NCBI GenBank assembly: GCA_036937835.1
Contig: CM072877.1
Location: 15,616,001 to 15,680,000, forward strand
Direction of reading: 5' to 3'
DNA length: 64,000 nt
Source: Pampus argenteus
Taxonomy: Eukaryota > Chordata > Actinopteri > Scombriformes > Stromateidae
In this document: one piece after another, positions 1 to 10,274 of the stretch
Layout: each line of letters starts with the position of its first letter
Position numbering within the stretch: position 1 is the stretch's first letter
Program-made: the position numbers and the translations under genes
The notes under the pieces: generated by a model
The model's input: only the letters and a program-made list of their open reading frames with translations
Told to the model about the DNA's origin: nothing
Databases searched by the model: none

Positions 1-273
1 GTTCTTGGAGCATGGATGCATGATTTAATACAGGCCCGAGCACAGGCTGTGGAGGAAGGTCTGTTATCGGACACTCACTCTGGGTGGGTATGTTATGCTG
101 CTACTGGCCGTCTGCCAGCAGAGCACATCGACACCACCTTCCTTCATTTAGACCTAACCGGTGCCTCAGGACAGCTGAATGGACCACGAGGCTGTAAAAT
201 GCCAATAAATAAATGGTATATGAATTGCATGTATTGTATTTTTCTAGGCCATCTTCTCCCATCCAAGCACTAA
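1..273 (+). other. Open coding-like stretch at the left edge, unassigned
   Basis: One plus-strand frame is open from the first base to a stop at 271-273, while the other two plus frames are closed by stops. Codons up to about 195 look coding; after that the sequence turns AT-rich and carries AATAAATAAA near 203. There is a weak resemblance to the C-terminal F-x-H-x-D pattern of M17 aminopeptidases around residue 42-48 of the frame, but I cannot call a family. It could be the last exon of a plus-strand gene that begins outside the window, or chance. No acceptor can be tested because the window starts here. Confidence 0.25.
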
Positions 274-1897
274 CCAGGCCTGATCAGCTCCTGAGATCAG
301 GTCAGGGTGGTATGACTAATGAAAGATGTTATAGTACCAGGATATGCTGGATATTATATATACTAATTCAACGAAGACTTGAAAAACTTCAAAGCCTGGT
401 GTTTGTCAAAAGAGGTCAAAATAGTTAAGTAGCAATGATCCATAGCATATACTTCTCAGTTGTTAAGTGTCTAATATAGAAACTGCCATTTGTGATTGGT
501 ATGTTTTATGATCTGATTGAGGGCAGTGATTGGTTAATAATTGGATGACAGGATTTTGTTTTTGAAAACACAAATATCTCAGTTTTTATTCATAGCACAC
601 AACAGTGAGGAGATTCATCCAGGAGACATTATATTGACTTTCATTAATATCCTGTAGACTTACACCAAACATAACCACTACATGCCTAACCCTAACCTTA
701 ACATAAACCCTGAACGTACTTTAACTTTAGACCAAGGCTTCACCCAAAAATCAACGTATTTAATGTATTTATTTTATGGGCGAATCCCCACAACATGACT
801 CTGGAATAACTCATACACACACACACACACACACACACACTCCTGCTCTGTAACAAGTGTGCCATCCAGTGGCTGCATGGTGTAAATGTCTGTGTTCTCG
901 CATTAGTTTACATTGTAACCACAAAGCAGGACCGTATTATTTCTTGTGTAAATGCTGGAAACTTTACATTATATAACAGCCGTACCAACACAAACTGACA
1001 TACAACATGCTATATACATAAAGTTAGAGTCATATCCTTCTCCAATAGTCAAAACACTTATGCACTGAAAAAGGAAAATAAAATGTTTTAATGTTGAACA
1101 ACTACAACCGTTAGCAGCTAATATTTACATTCTTCATTTAACAACATTAACTTTATGTTGCCTTTGAATAAATTCAACAGAACACATCTTTCCAATAAAT
1201 GACAAAGCTACACCAGTTTCTGTGTCATCAATGATCTCCACAACTAAAACAATGAACAAAATGTTTACAATCACATAAAGCAAGACTAAAGACAGATATC
1301 TGTACAAAATACAATATCATATCAGGATTAAAGGGTATATACTTTATAAGGTTCACAATATACTGTTAATATCTTACTTGTTGTGGTAATAATTGTTTTG
1401 TATCATGGGTGCAGAGACTCCTTTGTGTGTATTGAGCTATTCATAGCCTAAATAATAACTACACCAAGTAAATAAAATTGTCTTTTGTCTATAGGAATCT
1501 ATCACACACAAAACAAGAGGCAGGTTCACACGCTATGAAAACAAACCTCATAAGATCACATGAAGAATCTGCTTCCCTTTGCAGAGTTCATTACGCTCTC
1601 CTTATTGATTGTCTGTTCACTCAGGTCACAGGAGTTATTATTATGAGATCAACAGAAAACTGATCACATATTAGTATTAGTTGCTTTTCTGCTCCTACAT
1701 TGATTCCTCAGTAAGTGAAAACAAGATGACAAATAACCCTGCGATTATGATACAAGCATCACACATTCATATACACTTATAGTTATTATGACAACCTTTA
1801 GAAACCACCATAAATCAACCTCACTGCCAACCAGTCTCCATGACTTTTTTTTCCTTTTTTTTCAGTCATCCTCATAGTTTTCTACCCCATCACCTTC
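274..1897. other. Intergenic, AT-rich, no gene seen
   Basis: No supported gene. It contains a short CA repeat at about 813-840 and a few degenerate CCCTAA-like hexamers near 680-700 that are too short to be telomeric. Otherwise I see nothing in it. Confidence 0.6.
813..840. repeat. (CA)n microsatellite
   Basis: About 14 uninterrupted CA units. Confidence 0.9.
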
Positions 1898-2694
1898 TCA
1901 TTTGGACTGATTCAGGTTTCTTTGCCAGAAGGTGACCAGATAGGGAGGACATTTGAGGACATTGTCCTCCAGGACATCTTGCCGGGGGACAACTTGCACG
2001 CAGAATGACGTCCCCGTCTGCGTTGTACTGAAGTGCCCTGTGACGTCGTAGCGGAGGCCGCAGGTATCTGCGATGGTGCCCGGGCTGTGGTGCGTGTGCA
2101 GAGTGGTGCCACTGGATTTGACTTCCAGCTGCTCGCCTCCAACCGCAAATATATCCACCACAGGCAACACCACGTAGGCGTGTTGAAAGCTCTCCCTGGT
2201 GGTGCACTTGAGCTCCGTAGACCAACAGTATTCACCGAGGGCTCCTTGAGAAGAGAGAAGAAGACTAGTTTATGAAGGCCTGAACGCAGCATGATCACTT
2301 TATGTGCAACATAACATAACAGGTCTATGTCAGTCTACCAGTGATGGATGGACATATGAGAAGCACTTTCACGCCTGATATTGACTGTAAAAGCTCCAGC
2401 ATTAAGTTCAGGTATTTATTTATTTATTTTGAGCACACACACAGCAAACCCTTCCCAGAGTCGCTCCTTACCTTCTGTAGAGTCTGTAAACCGTATATTC
2501 CGATTATCCTGAAGCTGTATTTTTTTAATGTACGTCATCCCGGTACAGTCCATTAAACAGTCCGTTAGTTGTATCTCGGTGTTGGGAATCGGTTCCAGCA
2601 ATGCCTCCTTCTCTGAACATTTAACCGCCCCTACAACCAGCAGAAAGGGGGACAGCATGCTAAAAGAAGCCCACACAATGAAATATCCTGACAT
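1898..2694 (-). CDS. Unrecognised Cys-rich secreted protein, two exons
   Basis: Exons: 2694-2472 (ATG at 2694-2692) and 2244-1898 (stop 1900-1898). The donor AAG|GTAAGG and acceptor CTCAAG|GAG join in phase, giving 189 residues. The N-terminus is a clear signal peptide (hydrophobic residues about 5-22, then Cys26). There is no second membrane segment, so secretion is inferred. Eight cysteines lie at 26, 46, 50, 81, 88, 136, 156 and 173, with one N-glycosylation sequon at N186 near the C-terminus. The second half alternates hydrophobic and polar residues, suggesting a disulfide-bonded beta fold. I do not recognise the family. It sits about 1.75 kb downstream of gsdf on the same strand. The exon-1 ATG follows an A/T run and has an in-frame upstream ATG at 2730 that would add 12 Lys-rich residues ahead of the signal peptide, so 2694 is preferred. 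Confidence 0.6.
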
Positions 2695-4442
2695 TTTTTT
2701 TTTCTTTTTCCCCCCTTCGTCTCGTATCAATAAAAATAATGTTCAGATCCTGCTGTCCTCCTCTTGCAGTGCTGTTTTATTGTAGTCCAGGAGGATCAAT
2801 ATCTTGTTTGCAGAATTTAGGAATAATGAGTTAAGAAAAAATACTATTTACAAATGCGCTGAGTGCAATGCATGCACAGCAGCTGAAAACACTGAAGTGC
2901 GCAACATGTTGCTCGCCCCCTGAGCAGCGTCTGGTTTTCTGGAGTACAGTGCCAACAATCTTTCCTCTGCTATGCTATTTTCCACCCTCTAGACCTAACA
3001 TGAAAGTGTCTGCCAGTTCATGCAAATCCTGAAAGGCTGGCGTAAGGAAGAGTTTTCAACAAAATGAGCTGCTTTTTTTTTTCCAAGACTCAACTTTTTG
3101 TCCAAAATAAATAAATACATAAATAAATAAATCCAAACCAAGGAGAAAAATTGACGACACACTATTGATTTAAATCCCCTTTATTCAGATAATTGTGAGC
3201 AAAAAAAAAATAAAATAAAAATAACATAGCATTTGAGTTTAATGTATTGATTAAGTTGAGGTGATGTATCTCTATGAAAAGTAGTGAAAAATACTTGAAA
3301 ACGTGAATGGTGAGGTAACTCTGTAAAGTGAGTAATATATTGGATACAACAAAAAACAAAAAAAAACAACAATGAAATCACAACTGAGAACTGTAACAAG
3401 GTCAAAGAGACATGTGAGGAAAAACTGCAAATGTATATAAAAGCATAGCTGTAGCATACATTATCTAAATAATAATAAAAAAATATTCATGTATGATGTA
3501 CCAGAAAAAAACAACAACAACAGAAGGTATGAAAATGCAACAATCAACTGAGCATTTTTGTTTTAAATCACAATTTAGACACAATTTCATTTGACTTTAA
3601 TCAGACTTTGATATTTTTAATAAATGTATTAAGGGTATGAAGATTTAAAGCATTTAAAAACAAAGTACTTAGATTTTTTTTAAGATTAATTTAGATTTAA
3701 AAAAAAAATTATGCTCATCTTTCTTTATTTCTTTTTTAAATGAAAACAGAGCATGACAAATGGAAGTTTCTGGAAAAATCCAGCACATGCAGTCCCTGTC
3801 CGAGAGAAATGATATAAAGTTTTAGGTGCAGGCTTTAGCTGGTCTCCTCTTATTACTCTCTATGCAAAAAAAATTGCATCAAATTATCAAATAATCAATA
3901 TAGGATACTTACTTTACAACTGGCTGTAGACTTACACGCTAAAAATAAAACTATGTATTTGGATTTGACCTCAGTTTGCGTGTTAAGATTCAATCGACTT
4001 CTTTCCCATAAAACAAGATAATTGTTCCACAGATCCTGTGACAGGAGTTGGCTCTGTATGCTTACACATTTTTGGAGGGAACACTGAGTTGCTTTAAATA
4101 GCACGCTGCACTCATGAGATTTATCATTTAGCATTTTATTATATCAAGTGTGTCAGCTGCACTTCACTTAGTTGTTTCCAGCTCTTGGTACTTATATTCA
4201 CTGTTTGGTACTACTACTACTACTACTTAGATTTTACCTACAGACATGCATTTTCTATGAATACGCTATGAATCTAAGATAAAATCTACAATTAAAGAGA
4301 AATAGTCTGAAAAAGCAGCAAAGGTGTTTGTGAGAGAAGACCTGCTTTGTAATGATATTATCTACTATTTCTGTATTTTATGTTTTTTTTGTGTGTGTGT
4401 GTGTGTCTGTGTGAATGTCACATACTCAAGTCTATAAACAAA
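2695..4442. other. Intergenic between the secreted-protein gene and gsdf
   Basis: AT-rich with A/T homopolymers and no supported gene. The last few hundred bases should be gsdf 3' UTR, with a candidate poly(A) signal at 4135-4140. The long frames near 3160-3460 are low-complexity Phe/Leu-rich translations of A/T runs. Confidence 0.55.
4135..4140 (-). terminator. gsdf: Candidate gsdf polyadenylation signal AATAAA
   Basis: AATAAA on the minus strand about 300 bases after the gsdf stop codon. It is placed reasonably for a 3' UTR but is one of several AT-rich matches. Confidence 0.35.
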
Positions 4443-6611
4443 TTACTCTTCGCTGGGCTGCTGGATGTTGCCAGGTCCACAGCTGCAGCTGCGGGTCAGA
4501 TTCACGGAGGAAATGACGAGGTTGCCGAATTCATCCACGTAGAGGACGGGCACCATTTCCTGGGAGGTGGGCTGACAACATGACATCTGGACCTAGAGGA
4601 AGACAAAAGAGAGGAACAGGTCTTTTTAAAAAAACCTGATTTTAAAGGTTGCAGACTGATATGCTTTAATAAAATGTGTGCATAAAAGTGAAGAAATACA
4701 AAACAGAGAATAAATGTACTTTAATTAAACAAGGAACTTTCTTTACGAGACACTTCACTATTAGTTATCTGCACTCATTCGGCCACAATTATATCACATG
4801 CTGCTCCAAGAATGTGTTGCAACACATTTCTGCTGCCACACTGGATTCATTTGTGGTTGAACAATTTCTGTGGAGTGCCTAAGCTTGTGTTTGGCAAAGT
4901 GCAATAATGTTGGCAGCGAGAAGGAGAAAACAGGCTTATCTATTGGCAGTTGATTCGACGTTTCATAACATACCAAGGTAAACTAGGTTTTCATCAACTT
5001 GATTTGGAGCTTAATTTGGAGTTTATTCAAGCTGTCACTCAGTCACTAATTCATTCAATTGAACCCTGCATGCTCTGAAAGAGGCCAGTTTGGGAGGAAA
5101 GTACCTTAAATGTATGTAAATGTAATTCAGAAAAGTAAAATATTACATAACTAGGGGTGTGCAGACACATATTCCACTTTTCACATATCTTGGAGAATTA
5201 TACCTGTGAGTCGGCACCCTGGACATCGGTGTGGGACGATGGACACTGCACCGTGCTCACTTCAGGGCTGCAAAGTGCACACTGAACGATGGTAAGGCTG
5301 GCAGGATGGATCACCCAGTTGTCCCAACCCAGATCTGGCAAACATGCATAGATATTATTTGTATAAGTGCATGACAATATGCATGCATGTACAGTGCACA
5401 CAAACACGCCGTAGTGTACCTTTCATGAAGACCTCTGAGGCCATGGAACAGCACTTCAGGCTTGTACTGTTTCCACTGTCAGGTGACACAGAGTAGTCAG
5501 AGACTGCTGGAACTGGAAGGACATGGAAAAAGAAACAGGAAAAGGAGAGTGACTTTGAACACACCGCTAAAGATTAGGCTCAGCCTGGAAAAGTGTGGGA
5601 CCTAGTTGCTGTGAAGTTTGGGTCCAGCTTACTTGCAGTGTCCTTGGCCATGTGTGCAATGGTGCTGAAGGTGCTCTTCCATTGCTCTCTGACACTGTCC
5701 AGCACACCTGCAGGCAGCCGTGGCTCAGCCTGCAAGTTGAGCGCCTGGAGGAGTCCCTTCCTGATGGAATGCAACGATTGGCCCTGGCACCTGAACATAA
5801 CATATCGCTCATGTTATTGACTTAGTGATATCAAATCTTATTCAACAGACGTACATATAAATAGGAGAAGAAATCCTGGATCTTATTTCACAAAAAATAA
5901 GTCAACTTTACTGGGTTAATGATATAATCAATACAAAAAAAGTGCATTGGTCGGTGATAACTCTGTTTTAATCTACCTCCTTCTGCTTCTGTTTTTGCAA
6001 TTTCTTGTTGTGTACGGTGGCTCTGTGGGAGCACCCCCGTTTGCTTGTACCCCTCAGTACAATGATAATAAAGATTATCCTGATTCTTAGTACATAAAAC
6101 AAACGTGGTTGTCAAATTTTAACAGGGCAAATAGATGCTCTCTCAATACTCAATGAACTGTGGCCGTTTACAGATGTTTGGCAAAGAATGAAGATTGATG
6201 ACATTGCTATAGACAGTGTTCTCAGAAAACCAAATGGTCAAAATGACCCCGTATTCCTCTTAAACTGTGTGAAAAGGCCTCAGCACAGAGCTCATATGTT
6301 ACTGCACTGTAATCTGATAAAATATAATGACCTCTGTGATGTAACAAGACTTTGGACATACTTGATGAAAATGGTTTTAAGCATACAAAGTCATATCTTT
6401 ATCAACACACACACACACACACACACTCAGTGTAACAAGAGTTCAAAAAGCTACAACCTGCTCATACAAACTTCAGTTTGATACTTAACCTGTGATGGGA
6501 AACAGCATAGGTCGCAGAGGTTGCAGGATCTTCCTTGGATGGCTGCAAGACAAATGCAGTCACCACTGAATATCCCAGAAAGATCATCGTGGCACTGAAC
6601 GCAAAGGACAT
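4443..6611 (-). CDS. gsdf: Gonadal soma-derived factor (TGF-beta family)
   Basis: Exons: 6611-6490, 5790-5633, 5506-5420, 5334-5204, 4592-4443. All junctions are GT-AG and in phase, giving 215 residues, the usual length as I recall it for fish Gsdf. The protein has a signal peptide (about residues 1-20) and a short prodomain. A C-terminal TGF-beta-like domain follows: KCC, then W-x-x-W-V-I-x-P, a CALC motif where most TGF-beta ligands have CxGxC, a CC pair, a hydrophobic strand ending in VLYVDEFGN, and a terminal CSC. The CxGxC glycine is absent, a known Gsdf trait. No dibasic RxxR furin site is visible before the domain. N-glycosylation sequons are NST and NLT. In fishes it is made by somatic cells around germ cells, promotes testis development, and has become the master sex gene in some species. 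The start has a strong CCACCATG context. Confidence 0.92.
5985..6087 (+). mobile_element. Possible LINE 3' tail in gsdf intron 1
   Basis: The stretch ends in a CAATGATAATAAAGATTATCC-like tail, the kind often seen at the 3' end of fish non-LTR retrotransposons, within gsdf intron 1. No coding part remains. Confidence 0.35.
6405..6426. repeat. (CA)n microsatellite in gsdf intron 1
   Basis: About 11 CA units just 64 bases from the exon-1 donor of gsdf. Confidence 0.85.
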
Positions 6612-6770
6612 GGTGGACGAGTCAGATGGGCAACCTAAAGATCCGCTGCTTTCTAGTCAGACTCTCTTTGGATGAAGGCTGGTTATGTGCGTCTGTTCGG
6701 GGGAAGGAGGTAGGAGTGACCAGACAGGGATACTGTGCAAGGTATTGTTTGTTAGGGCCTGGGAACCTGG

Positions 6771-6780
6771 GTTTTTATCT
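6771..6780 (-). promoter_or_regulatory. gsdf: TATA-like box upstream of gsdf
   Basis: The minus strand reads AGATAAAAAC about 160 bases before the gsdf ATG, a spacing that would give a 5' UTR of roughly 130 bases. Motif match only. Confidence 0.35.
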
Positions 6781-6796
6781 TCCTTGTACCCCAGCT

Positions 6797-6824
6797 CGGC
6801 CTTGAGATACTTAACATTGTTGTC
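6797..6824 (-). promoter_or_regulatory. gsdf: NR5A (SF-1) site and DMRT-like core upstream of gsdf
   Basis: At 6805-6797 the minus strand reads TCAAGGCCG, an exact match to the NR5A half-site YCAAGGYCR, 16 bases upstream of the TATA-like box. Eight bases further from the gene, 6814-6820 reads ACATTGT, the core of DMRT1-type sites. Sf1 and Dmrt1 are reported activators of gsdf in some teleosts. Each motif is short and could occur by chance. The value lies in their clustering at a promoter-proximal position. Confidence 0.4.
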
Positions 6825-8719
6825 TTGTCCCCTGTTCTGTGTGAAAGAGTACAAGGAGGATCATCCAGATGAGAAAAAAGAAAAAAAACTGACTTTGACA
6901 CGAGACAAGTACACAGGACTGAGAGGTAGGAGGGAGGCAGAAAAATAATAATAAGAGGAATGAATGCATATAGATGTGGCGCACACAACACCCTTAGTTA
7001 CAAAGATATGACTGTATACAAGTGATTTATTTACACTCCAAAAACACCAAAGTTGTAACCATATTTTCCAGATTATGTTAAAAAAAACCAAGATGATCAC
7101 AATAGATTCACAAATTAATAATAAAAACGGCTGTAATAGTCTTTAAACACCATGCCAAGTGAACTAAATTTTGATTTTTATAGAATTACTTTAAGGATTG
7201 TTTTTTGCCAGTAAACATGGATCGAGAGACGGATATGATATGCAACAAAGGTCTTATGCCAGAACCAACATGCAGACATTGCAGCTTTGTAGCATATGTC
7301 ATAGTAACCAGCAGGTCTGGTGCATTACAAAATAATTAACATGCACTGTGCATAACATATAATATTTCTAGGCTGCACTGCTCAGTCAAATGAGAAAACT
7401 CTAGATGTGTTTCAGGTCATTTTTATGCATTGAAATATTTAACATCAGCCACCAAACTCATTAAAACAATGCTCTGTAGGTTTAAACAGCGTTTGGCTGC
7501 CTGACTACCTCTAAAGAGGTTTTACTACAGTAATTCACATTCAGAGGAGGGCACAAAGCCACCAAATCATCTGCAACATTAGTTCAGACACCTGGGAAAA
7601 ATATAGTGAGTGTCTATTTTTACATGAAACTATAAAACTATAAAACACAAGCTGTCCGTTCATGGGCAGTTATCAGTTTCTATTACAACTCCCATTTTTT
7701 TTCTCCACTGATAAACATAATAACAATATGATTCCTCTGAAGTAGTCATTCAAGGACAGGATCTGGAGGGAAAGAAATGTAACATTAAGAGAAACTGACG
7801 GCTACTGCAGGTGATGTTAACATCTGACAACACAAAACAAAACCTGGCAGCGTTGACAGTTGTGTGAGCCAGCGAGGTTCGGAGACATTCATGGAATGAT
7901 AACTTCAAGTCCTTGGATGCTCTCTCCTCAGAGTCCTCAGTGAGGCCTAAACAGGGTTCACTGTAAAACTTTCCCATGTAGTCCGAAATACATATCGCTG
8001 CATTCATAAACAGTAAACAAGTGCACGGTACAAGATTTGCTTTCTTTTGCAGCTAATATAAGACTACAAGGTGATTCTTTGATCTAAGATGCAGGAAGTA
8101 AACCTGCTGCAGATGGGGTTAAAAAAAATCTTTGTAAATAAAACAGGAACTAACCACCACTAACTTGAAATAGTACAATAAAGGCTCCTCTTTTTCAACC
8201 CGTCTGTCCAAACACCAGAGAAGACATCAGCACATGAACAATAACACACATAACGAGTTGTTTTTCTCATCATAATGATTGACTTTCTCGTCATAATGAA
8301 ACGGTTTTCTCTCGTATTGAGACACTGAGCGAGTGTTTTTATTTCATCAGCAGCGATACACTCCCACAGAAAATATTCCCAAACTGATGCAATATATATT
8401 CCGGTTTGAGTAACCTTTGCTTAAAGATACAATACACCATTGTTTTATATATATATATATATATATAGGGTTGCCAGATGTATGATAATTATTATATTTG
8501 TACGATTGTGCCCTCTGTACAGTGTACGATCAATAATGCCAAAAGTCCCATAATAAACAAATTATGAAATAAATTTGATCATGCTTATTATCGGTAGTTG
8601 TAATCATATTCTGACACATTAAGATGGTAAAATATGGATCTGTGTTTACACATCTCTTCTCACATGACGTTTTTTCCCATTTTCTGTGAGAACAAATGAG
8701 ATAGATGGTATATTGTCAG

Positions 8720-8845
<126 letters not shown>

Positions 8846-10274
8846 GAGGTCACTGTGGGACAGATTTAGACCTCCTATAAGCATGCATGAATGAGTGGAG
8901 TCCTTGAGTGTCAGACGTCTCCCACCACTCCCTTGTTGTATTACCACTGGGAGTTACAGCACCAGCAGCTGCTCCTGGCCGGGATCACAAAGAGCCTTTA
9001 TACTGTACACAGATGGAGAGCTGTGGATGATGGTTACTTTTCATTAGTGTTTCATTTGCTGCTTTTATTGGTTTATTAAAAAATGTAGCAGTTAAATAAA
9101 AATTAAAAAAAAGACAGAGAGGCTACATTACTAGAGATTCAGCAGTGGGAAATATTACTATAAACTGCATCACAATGTAAATATCATTAATCTAGATAGA
9201 GGGACAAAATAATACCTATATAATATGTAACAGTGTATAATAAAAACACAATTGCACATGAATACCGCCTTTGTAAAGTTTATGAGAGTTTATGAACACG
9301 CCTATACATGTTTTGATGCTACAAGTTTATCTCAGGTTATTGAACCAAACAAACACGGTTACAGGGAGAATTTAAGAGCCAAATCTTCCAAATCAGTTGA
9401 AAATGAAAACTCAGCTGAAGCATCTGAAGCTAAAGATACACTGAGCCGGTGTTGCATTTAGATGGGAGGATTCAAATAAACAATTTCAATATATATATAT
9501 ATATATACAATATTCTCTGTTGCCTCGCTTGTAAATTAATTTAACATGTCTGTATTTAGTGAGAATAAAAGGATCTGGATCCTAGGGTTATTAGTTTATC
9601 ATATGAGTCACAATGATGACACGGGTCTTGAGCCGAGGCCAACACAACCTCCTTTCAAAACAGTTGCTGCCCTTTATCAGAGCCTTCATCCGTTTATTCA
9701 GCATAGATGCCAGCCGTAGTACAGTTTAATCCTAATCCACTTGTATCTGTTTTGTTTAAGTGATCACGGGGCCATGTTCGAGACACTTGGCTCTGCTTGT
9801 TCACGATGCTTTATCTCGTGTCTAATTACAACACAACAACAACAGCCACCGGGACATGTGCTGCTCTGCCTAAGAAATGAGAAATGGAGTGAGTGAAGTC
9901 TGAGAGATAACGCTTAACTTAACTTCTGATCACCCCCCCGCCCCAATGCTCACGGCATTGTAACGGTGTGGCTGGCAAGTTTGTGGAAAGGTTTCTTTTC
10001 AAAGGTGCTGAAGAAAATTAAGGGAAGTAATGAAAGAAAGGTAACGTGTCCAGGTAAGACTTCTTTTGATTGTTTTTATTTAGCTGTGGATTGTTTTGTA
10101 TTAATAGGTTTTCTTTTAGAAAGACCTTTAGAAGTTAAGTGTGCTTATTCTACCCAAACTTACACATCATGTGAAGTTTTCACATTCAAATACAGAAATG
10201 TGATTAGTGCAGGTTGCAAAACCAAAGGTCAGATATGTCTGATATGTCTTTGACAGCGAAAACAGCAAAGGGTC

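Noticed and set aside
683..698. CCCTAA-like repeats (also near 48993)
   Set aside because: Only two or three degenerate units at each site; not interstitial telomere sequence.
5580..5825. Overlapping plus-strand frames across gsdf exon 2
   Set aside because: They are antisense shadows of a well-supported exon.
9966..10253. 95-codon plus frame just upstream of ppef2
   Set aside because: The ppef2 start at 10275 fits the family better; this frame ends before it and has no conserved features. Probably 5' UTR or intron.
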